The notes below the pieces were generated by a model. That model did not search any database and was not told where the DNA came from. It was given only the letters and a program-made list of their open reading frames with translations. A stretch of DNA of 64,000 nucleotides from Leishmania mexicana MHOM/GT/2001/U1103 (Eukaryota; Euglenozoa; Kinetoplastea; Trypanosomatida; Trypanosomatidae), in the NCBI RefSeq assembly GCF_000234665.1, contig NC_018329.1, forward strand, positions 556,489 to 620,488, read 5' to 3'. This document shows, piece after piece, positions 1 through 10,881 of the stretch. A program made the position numbers and the translations under genes. How positions within the stretch are numbered: the stretch's first letter is position 1; every line of letters begins with the position of its first letter.

Positions 1-2216
1 GTCATGCCCGGCGGATTCGGTCCGCAAGCTCGATAAGATAATGAAAGAATGAAGGCAACCAATATAGAACAAACAAAAAAAAGAAGACGCGGCGTCTAGA
101 TCGTGGTTTTCTTTTGTGTGTATGCACAGGGGTGCAAATATACAAAAATAAAAGGTAACAAAGGGGGTGTACAAAAATAATATATATATATAATGTATAT
201 ATATATAATACATAATGTATATGTCCATGTATATATATATATACATATAATATATACAGGCGTGTGTTCCTGTATACGATCCATGACTTTCTGGCTTTGA
301 CTGCTCTTCCTTTTCTTTTTTGCTTTATTTTTACCGTTTCCCCCGCTTCTCTTCATGGTAGGCAATACAGCAGAGTGCTTCATCCCTCCCCTCCCCTTCT
401 CGCTCTCTTTCGAACGTCAGCAGAAGGGACACACAGACGCGCCCACAAATGCCTCATAAAGTGGGTGCGTGTGTCTGTGACAGAGGGGGAGAGAGAGAAG
501 GGTGGGTGGGGAGAAGATCGGCACAAGGCATATCAATCAAGAGCACTGTGAAAGAGATGAGGTAAAGAGCCACTCTACATGTTCAAAAACAAAACCATAA
601 GACGAGACCAAAAAAAAAGGAGGAAGTGAGACTTCCACACACAGACCGTGCTGGTACTTTTTACCGCCACCTCACAGTCCCACACAGCCCCTCTCACAGT
701 CGCTCACGGAGAGGTGTTTTTGTTTGTTGTTCTGTGACTTCACCGGAGGGCATCATCAGGTCCTGTGGGATAGTTTCACCGTTTCCACAACGACGCTCAT
801 GTGGGGCTTTTCCTTTCCCCGTCACAGCATACTCACGGAGCAAGTGAGGAGGGGAGGAATAGAGAGAGACGAAGGGGAAGAGACAAAAAAATGTGGCATA
901 AAAAGGGGGTGGGAGAAAAAAGTACGAGAAGGCGCATGAGCGAAAACGCAGAGGGGGAGAGAGAGAACAAGCAACAAAAAAGGCGGAAAACGGCTCACAA
1001 GCCTTGTATGTCGTTCCATTTCCCTACTTCCTCTCGCTGTCTCTCCTCCTCCTCCTCCTCCCCTTCCTCGTCCGTTTTTTTTTTGCTACCTTCGATGGTC
1101 CCTTTCCCAAATACAAAACGGGAAAACGAAAAGGGGTCGAGGCAGAAGGTTCGTGTTTTCGTCTCGCTTCTTTCTGCGTCGTCTCTTCTTGTTTCTGCAC
1201 TTCCTCCTTTGTGTATGTGTATGTGTGTGTGTGGGGGAGAGGGGGAGGGGGGTAAGGGAGAGCTGAAATTAAAAGCACGGCGATGCCTGTGACATGCTCC
1301 TTGATCGATCGAGCAGGTAAAAAAAAAAATCGAAGGGATAACACAAAAGAAAAAAGAAAGAAAAAGGGGAGCAACAACGGCCAGCACACACACAAACACA
1401 AAAGCAAAGAAGCACAACAGGTGAAGAGAGCGAAGGGGTAGCAGAACAAGAAAGAGGAGGAGGCCACAGGCAGTAGGGGAGAGAGAGGTGTCGCCTCCGA
1501 ACGCCGCTTTGACGTCTTCTGCCTTCATCACCACCGTTCCGAACGCACGCAAGCTCACACACATATAAAACACAAACACACACACATGCGAGAGAGAGGC
1601 GGACATTCTCCAGCCGTTCAAAACCCAATGTAGAGTAGCGGCAATGGGGAGGGTCAAGAGCGGCAGAAAGCACAAAAAAACGGCATGACGCGAGCACGTA
1701 AGCCGAGGAGGGACTGCTTACAAGTGGAATCGGAAGGGAAGAAAGAAGGTAGAGGAGAGAACCGATAGAGAGAGGTAGACACCAAAACCTCGAAGGAGCG
1801 AGAGAGAGAGAGAGAGACGTCCACTCACCCCCTCCTACACGTGCACCAATACTGTCTCCATCATATATATATATATATATATTTTATTTGTGACTGGTTT
1901 GGTGAACGTTGCTGCACCTCGATTCGCCAACTCCTTTGGGAAGCAGTAGAGAACAGTGCAAGAGGGGAAGATCAGAAAGAAAAAGGGAAACGAACAAGAA
2001 ACGCATGGCGAAGAGAGAGAGCGCAAGTCTACACAAACATACGTACCAGCACAAGAAAACACACACGCACACGACCGCGCACAAAGACAGCATAACGGAG
2101 AGGTTGAAAAAAAAAGAGAGGCCACCGAGGAAGGGAGGCGCCGCAAATCCACAACAAAACGCGAAAAGATATTTTTCGTTTCAACGTCTCCACTCTGCCA
2201 CAGAACACGAGCTTAG
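1..2216. other. non-coding, low-complexity intergenic/3' flank
   Basis: I see no supportable gene here on either strand. The stretch holds an AT-dinucleotide-rich block near 180-262, poly-purine runs on the plus strand (pyrimidine-rich on the transcribed strand) and a (TA)n run near 1863-1884. Open frames across it translate to Phe/Leu/Ser/Cys-rich low-complexity strings typical of pyrimidine tracts. It lies downstream of the last minus-strand gene in the window and runs off the left edge. Confidence 0.6.
180..262. repeat. AT-rich dinucleotide repeat
   Basis: An imperfect (TA)n tract of about 80 bases with short interruptions. It stands out in GC-rich DNA. It has no coding potential and is a likely replication-slippage site. 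Confidence 0.8.
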
Positions 2217-2723
2217 CGCCACTCTACCCCCAGCCCTGCCACAGGCCCCCACACCGCGTGGCGCCAAGCAGCCGTAGACACGCGTTGCGGCAACGCGCCG
2301 ACCCAGTCAGCTCAGCGCGGCCTCCGCACCACACTCTCTGCCCACCCACCGCCACCCCGCAAGGTCGCCCCACAGCCCCTCCCACCACGCCGCTCGCCAC
2401 GTCGCGCATCCCTCGGGGCGTCTCGGGCTCCCCGCACCGGGAGGCGCTGAGGGGCGGGTGGGATAGGCTCGGGTCATGCCGGCATACTGACTACCATGTG
2501 GCTCGCGCAAGCACGCTCGCAGCCGCAGGCCTCCCCCCACGCGGCGCCGCCCACGACATGACCCGCCGACACTCGTAGCGATAAATCGCTCCGGCTTCGC
2601 TACGTCGTAGGTCCATGACCCTGGCACCACGAGAAGTGGTCCGGCCGTTGACAGGGATAGGGGGAGGGGCTGGCTGGCTTCCCCGCAGAGAGTGGGTACT
2701 GAACCACGGATACCACGCTGAGG
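2217..2723 (-). mobile_element. SIDER-type short retroposon, copy 1
   Basis: A copy of a dispersed element also found near 8962, 15391 and 20379, and in decayed form near 17740. Over about 490 bases it differs from copy 2 at only three positions that I can find: A/G in the CCGCC-CCCCGC segment, C/G after GGAGGCG, and A/C after CATACTG. On the minus strand it contains CGTGGTGCCAGGGTC, which matches my memory of the signature at the head of L1Tc/ingi-clade retroposons, so the element lies in sense with the transcription unit. It lacks the extra terminal bases shared by copies 2 and 3 at both ends. It sits about 1.8 kb downstream of the gene at 4569. SIDERs have no reading frame of their own, and the open frames across it are chance. 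Confidence 0.72.
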
Positions 2724-4568
2724 AGGCCGGCATCGGTCACTAAAAAGACGAGAGAACAAAGAAAAAGATCGCGGAAGAGGTGGCAATACGATCAACCCAA
2801 GATAGAAGAAGAGAGAGGTCATTCATCTCAGGTGGAAGAGCACGTGAGAGGGAGAGAGAGAGAGAGGCGGTGACGCAAAGGGAAATCGGGAAGTATTGGA
2901 AGAAACAAAAAAAAAGAGACTATCAGCACACAAACTCTTGAGTTCCCGCCCGTGTTCACCTGTAAGTTCTTGTTATCCAGGGTTGTCTCTCTCTCTTAGC
3001 CCTTCGCCTTTGCAGATCCCGTGCATCATCGCTGCCACTTCTATCCGTCGTGAAGGACGAAGAAGTGGCGCAAGGAGAGACTTCGCAAAGAAGCGTTGGG
3101 TGAAAGGATGCATAACACACAGAAACCAAGGGGAAAGAGGCGGAAGGCGTAGAATCTATTCTTGTCTGAGAACAAGGGATATGTATGCAGGCGTCTACAT
3201 ATATGGGCTGATGAAAGCGTTGGGGAACGTGAAATAGCAGGAAAACGTACGACCTGAAAAAGAGCTATTCGTGATAACCCAGGAGCGAATCACAAGAATT
3301 CAAAGAGAAGGGAAACAAGCAAATTTCTGCCTGACATCCACACGAAGCCACGGTCACACATTGCGTGTCCATCCGTAGACCGAGAGGCGGAGAAAGAAGG
3401 GGCTGTTTGACGTTCCAAATCTGAAGGTCAGTCACGAGATCTGCCGGACAGATTCCTCTTGCACGTACGTCCAACTGCATTCAAACCTTCCCTATTTGTG
3501 AGGCGCAGGTGGTGGTGGAGGGCAACACGCGTGCAAATCCGTCTTACTAGCCCCCTCTCCCAGTGTGATGTTACGCTCATCAAAGAAAAAAAAAGACTTG
3601 CGTCATACCCCTGTGGAGGAGGTGGAAAAAAAAAGAAAGAGGGAAAGAGAGAGACAGGGGACCGGACAAGTACTACACAGGTGCTATGTAAAAGAGGGAC
3701 TTAGAGTAGGCGAGAGGCAAAAAAAAGGAAAAGGAAAGGAGGAAACGAAATATAAAAAAAATAAAAATAATAAAAGCAAAGGCGCAGGGAGGAAAGAGTA
3801 AACATTACGGGAGCTAAAATGTGCAAGACGAAACACACACAAAAAAAAAGAAAAAAAGAATGAAAAGGAAGAGGTGGGGACAAGGGAAAGGATCGCTGCC
3901 TTTTTTTTCTTGTTTCGCATTTTTCTTTTTTTTGGAGGGGGAATTTTGCGTGATAGAGAAAAACCGCATGCGGAGACTCGCAGTGGGGGGGGGCATGGTG
4001 GGTGGTCATTGCAGTGGGAAGAAAGACCGGACACAGAAAACACAAAGAAAGAAGAGCATCCACACAACGAGAAACAGAAAAGCGCGCGCGAAAAAAAAAA
4101 GAAAGAAAGAAAAAGAAAAGGGAAGGAGCGTGGTAGTGAGGCAAAGCAGTATCGAAGAAGGTGCGAGATGGCGCGAAGAGTGAAGGGATGAAAAGAAGAG
4201 GTAAAAGGAGGGGGTGGGATATCACAGAAGAAGATAGAAGCAAACAAAAGGGAGAAACAGCGGAGGGGGTGGGGGAATGCATATGTAAGGAAGAAAAATC
4301 AACCAAGAGAGACACACACAAGCGTGTGTATGCATTTGGCAGCAGGGGGAAAGACGGAGAGAAAAGGAAAAAAGGAAAGACGAAGGTGTGAAGAAGTTCC
4401 TTGTACGGCCCCCATCCTCTCCCCAAACTGCGCCTCTACCAGGCACTGAGGAGAAGGAAGAAAAGGGGGAGCGGACAAGACACTGTCTTCGCTGCATGCT
4501 CGGATAGTTTCATCTTACCAAGTCACTGTTCCTTTCACTTCTCTGCTCATCAGAACTTGCAGGTGCAG
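2724..4568. other. non-coding intergenic region, pyrimidine-rich on transcript strand
   Basis: No gene is supported. From about 3560 to 4400 the plus strand is almost pure A/G, so the transcript strand is a long polypyrimidine tract. Such tracts direct trans-splicing and upstream polyadenylation in trypanosomatids, so this may be the 3' UTR and processing region for the gene ending at 4569. The length (1.8 kb) fits a long 3' UTR. Confidence 0.55.
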
Positions 4569-5318
4569 CTACCCGCAGGGCTGCTGTTGCGTGATGCAGG
4601 TTCTCCGAAGCACCCACTGCTGCCATTCCTTCTCAGCAGCCTCCTCGATCGCAGAGGACCATGTGGTGCTAGAGGAGGTAAATGAAGGCATCAGCTTTGA
4701 TGATCTACGCACTGCCTCCTCGCCCGTCAGCGTCTCTCCTGTGAGAAGGTTCAAGTACAGAACAACTGGCTTTTGAGTTGCTGAGCGAGGGGGTACGAGT
4801 GCCGTCGTTTCTTCGGCGCACGCATCATCACATAGCCACCCCAGCACCTCCACGATGTCCAAACCTCCGAAAACGTACGGGCGGGAGGGGGTGAGAAGAC
4901 CCAAGCGCACGTGCAGGTACAGATTGCCGTTCCCGCTGCTTGCTTCATCAAGCACGCTGCTGTCCCTTGCGTTTGTCGGGCTGTCGTCAGCCATGTGCAG
5001 ACGCTTTCGCTGGCAGTAATGCGCTCGCGCCATGGACAACGGAGCCAGACGAGGCAGCCTTGTGGAGAACGAGTCAAGTACGACACGGTTCCACGCCAGT
5101 GACCGCCTCCGGAGTGTCAGAGGCTCAGGCAGAAGCTGACTCAGGGTGTACTGGGGCATAAAGGAGGATTCAGCGGACAGTGCATGATCTTGCGGAGCGG
5201 TTTCCCATGCACTGATCAACGGTCCGAGCAACGCCGCTCTGCGCTGCGGCTGAACCACCACCCAGTCGCCAACCTGGAGGTCGCAGTCGGCATCAAAGTT
5301 GGGCAGGTAGCCGTACAT
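4569..5318 (-). CDS. hypothetical protein of unknown function (about 249 aa)
   Basis: I do not recognise the family. The frame is open over its whole length, with normal mixed composition, unlike the low-complexity frames around it. Early residues read GDWVVVQPQRR, and the middle contains a probable folded stretch (LYLHVRLGLLTPSRPYVFGG) followed by VVLYLNLLTGETLTGEEAV. The C-terminus carries two prolines and a short Gln run. The start is uncertain. An in-frame ATG at 5354 gives 261 aa, but the first AG after the polypyrimidine tract lies at 5348-5349, three bases inside that frame, so trans-splicing there would remove that ATG. I therefore chose the next ATG (5318, residues MYGYLPNF). The start would leave a 5' leader of about 29 bases. 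Confidence 0.65.
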   Translation of the reverse strand: MYGYLPNFDADCDLQVGDWVVVQPQRRAALLGPLISAWETAPQDHALSAESSFMPQYTLSQLLPEPLTLRRRSLAWNRVVLDSFSTRLPRLAPLSMARAHYCQRKRLHMADDSPTNARDSSVLDEASSGNGNLYLHVRLGLLTPSRPYVFGGLDIVEVLGWLCDDACAEETTALVPPRSATQKPVVLYLNLLTGETLTGEEAVRRSSKLMPSFTSSSTTWSSAIEEAAEKEWQQWVLRRTCITQQQPCG

Positions 5319-5347
5319 GTCCACCAACGAAAGGAACGGTGGGATTG

Positions 5348-5349
5348 CT
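5348..5349 (-). promoter_or_regulatory. predicted spliced-leader acceptor AG
   Basis: On the minus strand about 45 bases of almost uninterrupted pyrimidines precede this AG, with no earlier AG in the tract. It would place the mature 5' end between the two candidate ATGs of the gene ending at 4569. Confidence 0.45.
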
Positions 5350-5354
5350 GTCAT

Positions 5355-7992
5355 TGTGCGGAGAAAAAGAAAACAAAGCAAGAGAAGAAACAAACAAAAC
5401 TAGGGGTGTTATCAAGATATCTGGTAGGTATTGGACAGAGTGTGGATACCAGCGTGTGTATGTGTATGTGTGCGTGTATGTGGATGGCTACTGAAGCCAC
5501 TAACAACGGTAGAGGTGGTATATATCGTGTATTGATCAACCGCGACTCGCAAAGACGATCGCCTCAGGCAGTGACGTGCACGGACACTCAGAGAGACAAT
5601 CCTCACACTTTCTGCTTTCTCCCCTTTCCGTTTTCTGCGCGCACAACAGAGGTAGAGTGGAGCAGAGAGGGAAAAAAAAATTCACTTGTCCATTACGGGT
5701 GGTGGTATTGCGTACTACTTCCCTGACGAGAGAGAGCGCGTGCAATGCAAAGATGGAAAAGAAAAAAAAATGGGTGGAGAAAAGAGGGAAAAGCAAAGTG
5801 CACCACAAACAGCGAAGACAAGAATGAAAAAGAAAAAAAGGAGGGGGCAAACGAAATCGAAAGTTCGAAGAAAAGCCGACAAGAGACCTGGAATATGCCG
5901 TGAATGCGTGAGTCGATACGTTTGAGGCAACGCGATAGACAGCAAGGGGGAGGCAGAAAGAGATCAAAGCAAAATGGAAAAGGCGCCCGCACGTACACGT
6001 ACACACACACACGGCAACCAGTAAAGAGAGAAAAGTGAACAGGGAAAAAAAAAGAATGAAGGAGATGCAGACGAAGAGAGAAAACAAGAACAAAACAACA
6101 AAAAAATAATATATATATATATATGCAGCTAAAACGGAAAGGGCAACACAAAGGGGAGGAGGGATGGAGCAGATCAATGGAAGAAAAAAAGGAAAAGGAT
6201 AGAAAACAGTGCAAAACAAATAAGATAGAAACAGCGATGAAATTAAGCACTGGAGAAAACAAAAAAAAGAATTGTGTATGGGAAGAGAATCACTGAGATA
6301 CACGAACACACGCACTCGCCTGTGTCTGGCAGAACCTTGCTGAGTGAACGGTGTGGGGGATTCGCTGTTACTGCTCCACCCAGCCACAAGGTTGCTGCCG
6401 ACGCAACTGGAGAGGAAGGGAAAGAGAGTGAGTGCACCTCTGGCTGATCTGTAGCCGTACGAACGATGACGAGGAGGAAGAAAAAAAGGCTCAGGGGCTT
6501 TGCAGTGGCAGTTCGTGTCTCACAAATGCTAGCTTTGCTCCACACCACACGCACACACAGAACGTACAGGAGGAGCACCCTGCAAACGAGTTTCTTGTTA
6601 AGGGGTGAAGAGAGGCGCGTTCGAGGAAAGCGAGAATGGGGAGTAGTATCGTATTTTTGTGTGAAACGGGCTATCCTCTCGATAGGGATCGTCAGCTAAA
6701 TGGAAAGAAACAAGCACACCAAAAACCGCGAAAGAAAAAAGACGCGAGTGGCAAAGAGGCGGCTGAAGCGTTTTAAAAAAGGGGGTGGTGTGGAAACGAG
6801 AAAGTTGATGGTTGTTGTTTTTGTATTCGCGTTTGCGTGAGCTGTGCTTCGTGTGCGTTCGATTCGTCGACCTCGGTATGGCGGTCGTATGTGGGCGCGT
6901 GTGTGTGCCCCAAGCGTCGAGTCGGGAACCGGGGGGAGAGAAATAAGACAGAGGAGGGAAGAAAAAGAAAGCATGTGAGGTGTGGATCATTTAGCGGCAC
7001 ATGAGCTGGCACGCACAGACCGCAGTCGTTGCTCTCGAGTCTTCACGCCCGATTCCCGCAGTGCCAATGCGGCCCTCAGCACCGGAACACCAAAGCACGG
7101 GTAGTCTTACGTATCGGTCGAGGCAACAGCCTGTTTCAAATCGCAACTGTCGGCAAACATTACAAAACGCAGCTTTTCATTATGACGCTGTCGACGACCC
7201 TTTACACCTCTGTGTTCCACATATCATTCCTCAACCCCCCTCCCCTCTCCCCATGTCAAGGCGTTCTCCTTGTGCTGTACGTTTTCTTTTGAAATCAGCT
7301 CATTCGATAACAGGTGCGAAAGTGAACCTGAGGGCAAATAAAAAGGGGGAGAGACGGGCAACATGTGTGTGAAAAGCGGTAAAAAAAAATGCGCCGGATG
7401 GAAAAACAAACCCAAGAAGTCAGAAAGGCGGAGACGGCAGTGAGAGGTGGGAAGACACAAGACACGCATGAGACTCACTCTACAAACGGAGATCGATAAA
7501 CAAAATGAAAACAGTAGCAAGCACACACCTTCCTTTCATGTACGCCTGAAAGTAAATTGGAGCGGCGACCTTGATTCCTATGAAAAAAAAAGGTGCGCGT
7601 GGCGCCCTGAACAGAGTGCGGAGGAAGCGGGTCCCAACACCAAAAAGGTTCACATATGTGCCATCCTCCGCTCTCCTGCTCTGCTACCCGATTGGCACGA
7701 TGAGTGCACATGGAGTCCATGATACCGTGCGATACCTCTCGTCACCACCACACAACACGGCGACCACTGCATTCTCTTCGTGTCCCTCTCCCTTTCTTTT
7801 TTGCCTCTCCCCCGTCCTGCTCCACAGACACACAAACAGCAGCGGTCGCTTTTGAGCCTTGGGTACGAAAAGGACGGTAAAGGGGAACCTGCACATCCAA
7901 ATGCGTGGGTTATGCGAAGACAGCCGAGCGCGAAGGAAGCCTGAAGCAAGGAGAGGAGCGGCGCCGACGGACACAACAAAGAGAGGGTTCCT
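5355..7992. other. long non-coding intergenic region
   Basis: A stretch of 2.6 kb with no supportable gene. It contains A/G-rich plus-strand runs (5750-6260), a (TA)n tract near 6104-6124 and several short chance frames on both strands. A plus-strand frame at 7001-7372 has ordinary composition but lies against the transcription direction and has no recognisable motif. The region probably holds the 3' UTR of the small membrane protein ending at 7993 and the 5' signals for the gene at 5318. Confidence 0.5.
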
Positions 7993-8253
7993 CTACGAGA
8001 GCGCGTAGCGAATGATGTACATGGGTCCGCCGATGGCCAGCGCCACAATGAGCAGGAAAATAATCACCACTACTACCTTCTCCACAGGCTCATATTCCTC
8101 AAACGCAATCTCCCGACCCAGACGCTTGATGGCGCGGCAGATCGGGTTGCACTGCTTCACACTGGCTGGCGGTACCTCGGTGTAGTGCTTGGAGGTGTCC
8201 TGTGGCGGGTACGGCCTCCGGTTACGGTGAACAGTCGTGGCCGTGGCGTACAT
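7993..8253 (-). CDS. small single-pass membrane protein (86 aa)
   Basis: The frame starts at ATG 8253 (residues MYATATTVHRNRR); upstream in the same frame there is no ATG, only a GTG. The protein has a basic, proline-containing N-terminal part, a short Cys-containing amphipathic stretch (CNPICRAIKRLGREI), and one strong hydrophobic segment near residues 60-80 (VEKVVVVIIFLLIVALAIGG) just before the short C-terminus. This looks like a tail-anchored or single-pass protein with an N-terminal cytosolic part. I do not recognise the family. Composition is non-repetitive and the downstream region is non-coding, which supports a real gene. Function unknown. Confidence 0.65.
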   Translation of the reverse strand: MYATATTVHRNRRPYPPQDTSKHYTEVPPASVKQCNPICRAIKRLGREIAFEEYEPVEKVVVVIIFLLIVALAIGGPMYIIRYALS

Positions 8254-8961
8254 TTCTGGATTCCTGGCGTCTAAGCCACGGAACACCGTTTTCGATAGGA
8301 TTCAGAGCTCCAGAGCGCGTGAGACACGAATCTCTCCAAGCTGCGCGTGAAGAATGTGCTATGGCTTTTGAGAGGGGTGCGTAAGCCAGATTGAGCTGAT
8401 CCAGTGTTTTTCTTTTTTTCTGTCGCAAAGAATCCCAAAAGATCCCCGAGAGAGCGACGTGCGTGTGAAAAGGCGGAGTGGTGGAGCAGGAGAATACGGT
8501 GAGAACGAGTGAACGTGTGAGCGACGGTACGAGGCACTACATAAGGCACACATACACACACACTAGCGATTAAGTTATTCGAGCAAGTCGGCATGTGAGC
8601 GCCACTACACTCATCCAGAGGTACAACTGAGGGGGATAAGCGTCGTAGGTTGAGAGCGTGTGAGAGGACGTCTCAATCCCTACTGTGAAATGACTGATGT
8701 GTGTCCTCTTAGGTGACATCCTTGCTGCCTCTGTCCCTCTGCCCCAAGCGGGGGCGATCGCTGTGGAGCTGTTCAGTAGAAAACGTGGTTCGGCAGACCT
8801 GCTTGATGGCAGCAGTCAGGAAATGAAAGGGCAAAGCGCGATCACGAACGGAGCTCGTGGCGGCGTACTCAGCGGAATGGTTCTCCTCTTCCTTTCCCTT
8901 GTTTACCCAAGTACCCGCTCCCCCATTCCGTTTCTCATATGTCACCTTTCTCTTAGCGCGC
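8254..8961. other. intergenic region between small membrane protein and SIDER copy 2
   Basis: No gene seen. It holds the upstream signals for the gene starting at 8253 and the end of the 3' UTR of the gene stopping at 9520. Plus- and minus-strand frames here are short and unlike known proteins. Confidence 0.5.
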
Positions 8962-9518
8962 CTATTTCTCTGCCGTACAGCATGAATAAAACGCCACTCT
9001 ACCCCCAGCCCTGCCACAGGCCCCCACACCGCGTGGCGCCAAGCAGCCGTAGACACGCGTTGCGGCAACGCGCCGACCCAGTCAGCTCAGCGCGGCCTCC
9101 GCACCACACTCTCTGCCCACCCACCGCCGCCCCGCAAGGTCGCCCCACAGCCCCTCCCACCACGCCGCTCGCCACGTCGCGCATCCCTCGGGGCGTCTCG
9201 GGCTCCCCGCACCGGGAGGCGGTGAGGGGCGGGTGGGATAGGCTCGGGTCATGCCGGCATACTGCCTACCATGTGGCTCGCGCAAGCACGCTCGCAGCCG
9301 CAGGCCTCCCCCCACGCGGCGCCGCCCACGACATGACCCGCCGACACTCGTAGCGATAAATCGCTCCGGCTTCGCTACGTCGTAGGTCCATGACCCTGGC
9401 ACCACGAGAAGTGGTCCGGCCGTTGACAGGGATAGGGGGAGGGGCTGGCTGGCTTCCCCGCAGAGAGTGGGTACTGAACCACGGATACCACGCTGAGGTG
9501 TCCCTCGTCGTCAAGGTT
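8962..9518 (-). mobile_element. SIDER-type short retroposon, copy 2
   Basis: A full-length copy (about 557 bases) bounded by sequence shared with copy 3: CTATTTCTCTGCCGTACAGC on the low-coordinate side and CCTCGTCGTCAAGGTT on the high side. On the transcribed strand the 5' end is at about 9518 and the L1Tc/ingi-like signature follows within the first 130 bases. The 5' end is directly behind the TGA stop (9520-9522) of the membrane protein gene, so the element forms the start of that gene's 3' UTR. SIDER2 elements in Leishmania 3' UTRs are reported to promote mRNA turnover; whether this one does is inference. Confidence 0.78.
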
Positions 9519-9519
9519 C

Positions 9520-10293
9520 TCACTTGATACGGGGAAAAAAGAGCCCGGTCCTTTGCACATATGCCCTCCACCCAGCGTGACGACTCATCCGGGCGTCCTT
9601 GGCGAGCATCGATGGAAGGAAAAGACCCGTCCAGATCGTCAGTAAGATCACCCACGAGCTCGTACGACTCGAAACAAAGGCAAAGGAGCCATAGATCATT
9701 ACCTCACCAAGGTAGTTGGGGTTTCGCGTGCGGGCAAAGAAGCCGTTTGTAATGAGGCCTTTGCGCTCTCGCAGTACGAAGTATTTCTGCCCATCCGCCC
9801 CCATCATGATCGCGAGGCCGACAACGTACACCACTGTCGCGGCACAGAGAGCGGCGTTCGATCGCTCTGCGCCTTGCATTATGGCGTTGTAGGCAATCAC
9901 CCAGTAAGGACCAAGCACCGCCGCGAAGGCGGCAAGGGCGCTCCCGATGGTGATCTTCACATTCCACCGTGGGTCCGGGAAGACCAGGTGCTTCAGGTAC
10001 CAGCAGAGTCCGTAGCTGCCGTGCAAGGCGGTGTAAGTCGTCGCAGTCGCGGAGAAGTTTCCAGACCTCCACATCATGGCACTGCAGACAAAAAGCGTCG
10101 TGCATTTTTGAAAATTGATGACGTGAGCAAGCTTGATGCACTGTGGTCCACCAAGAAAGGAGAAGGAGAGGTAGTCACTGAAATCCATCCATTTGCGCAC
10201 ACACCGTTGAAATAGAGACTCCGGCGCCTGTTTCCTCGGCTCCCCCTCCACTGCGGTGCCTGACGGAGGTCTAGCACGGTCTTGTGCAGACAT
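9520..10293 (-). CDS. multi-pass membrane protein, DUF1295 / steroid-reductase-like family
   Basis: A protein of 257 aa starting at ATG 10293. After a charged N-terminus of about 45 residues there are several hydrophobic segments (about 62-75, 115-140, 147-165, 196-230). Near residues 188-197 lies RTRNPNYLGE, the hallmark of the C-terminal cofactor-binding region shared by DUF1295, steroid 5-alpha-reductase and isoprenylcysteine-methyltransferase-type proteins. The C-terminus has the usual Tyr-Val-Gln-Arg-Thr-Gly and Phe-Phe-Pro ending. These are ER or other intracellular membrane enzymes that act on lipids, with NADPH or SAM; I cannot tell which from sequence. A SIDER starts immediately after the stop. 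A predicted trans-splice AG lies at 10324-10325, giving a leader of about 30 bases, which supports the start. Confidence 0.8.
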   Translation of the reverse strand: MSAQDRARPPSGTAVEGEPRKQAPESLFQRCVRKWMDFSDYLSFSFLGGPQCIKLAHVINFQKCTTLFVCSAMMWRSGNFSATATTYTALHGSYGLCWYLKHLVFPDPRWNVKITIGSALAAFAAVLGPYWVIAYNAIMQGAERSNAALCAATVVYVVGLAIMMGADGQKYFVLRERKGLITNGFFARTRNPNYLGEVMIYGSFAFVSSRTSSWVILLTIWTGLFLPSMLAKDARMSRHAGWRAYVQRTGLFFPRIK

Positions 10294-10881
10294 GGTAGAA
10301 GGTTACCCTTTGAAGTAATTTCTCTAAGAAAACGACAAACAAAAAGAGCCTGTGAAGCGCAGCGGCTCGAGAGTATCCTTGTCACCTCCTCTGTGTGTGT
10401 GTGTGTGAGTGTGTGTGTTGCTTTTTTTTCCACCGTATGCAAAGGATGTCAGAATGGCAGCAACCAAACTGCAAAATGCGAGCTCGCTACCTCCCTGCCG
10501 TTTGTGTAGACCGAAAGGACACCAGACAATAAACGAGAGAGTAACGGTAAGGGGCGAGTGAGTCCACCAGGGGTTTAACCACGATTGCACGGCAAACGCC
10601 GGAATATCCCACACGGGCCTAGGGGCCAAAGGGCAGGCACACAATGCAACTGCAGAGTACATGTACTCCCGTCCAAAGAAACCACGGAAAGGAAATCAGC
10701 CAGAGGGTTGCGCTTGCTCGGCTTCCTTGAGCAAAGGGAAAAAAGATGCCGTGGGGATTGGACATTATCTTCCTTAGTCTCTGTAGAAAAAATGCAGGCA
10801 GAAAGCTGCCCTCATAGCAGCTTGAGCAAAGGTCGCAGTAGGGTTTGCTGTTGCACCATCTGCGTCCAGTGTGTGAATCGA
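10294..10881. other. intergenic region with trans-splice signals
   Basis: No gene seen. The minus strand carries a pyrimidine tract ending in AG at 10324-10325, the likely spliced-leader acceptor for the gene at 10293. A short (GT)n run lies near 10395-10420. The remainder is the presumed 3' UTR of the release factor gene. Confidence 0.55.
10324..10325 (-). promoter_or_regulatory. predicted spliced-leader acceptor AG
   Basis: The minus strand reads a T/C-rich tract (CTCTTTTTGTTTGTCGTTTT and on) ending in CTTAG, 30 bases upstream of the ATG at 10293. Confidence 0.55.

Noticed and set aside
995..1697. Overlapping minus-strand frames rich in Phe, Cys, Leu and Ser
   Set aside because: They translate the complement of A/G runs and CA repeats; there is no domain, no consistent composition and several overlapping alternatives.
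2258..2578. Plus-strand frame of about 106 residues repeated at 8.9, 15.4 and 20.4 kb
   Set aside because: It lies inside the SIDER on the antisense strand; its conservation follows from repeat identity, not protein selection.
3684..4426. Minus-strand frames of 187 and 241 residues rich in Phe/Ser/Leu
   Set aside because: They come from a long polypyrimidine tract on the transcript strand and are low complexity throughout.
5536..6387. Minus-strand frame of 283 residues with many hydrophobic stretches
   Set aside because: The apparent membrane segments are artefacts of T-rich sequence; overlapping frames look equally hydrophobic.
7001..7372. Plus-strand frame with ordinary amino-acid composition
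   Set aside because: It opposes the transcription unit, has no recognisable family and is matched by nothing else in the window.
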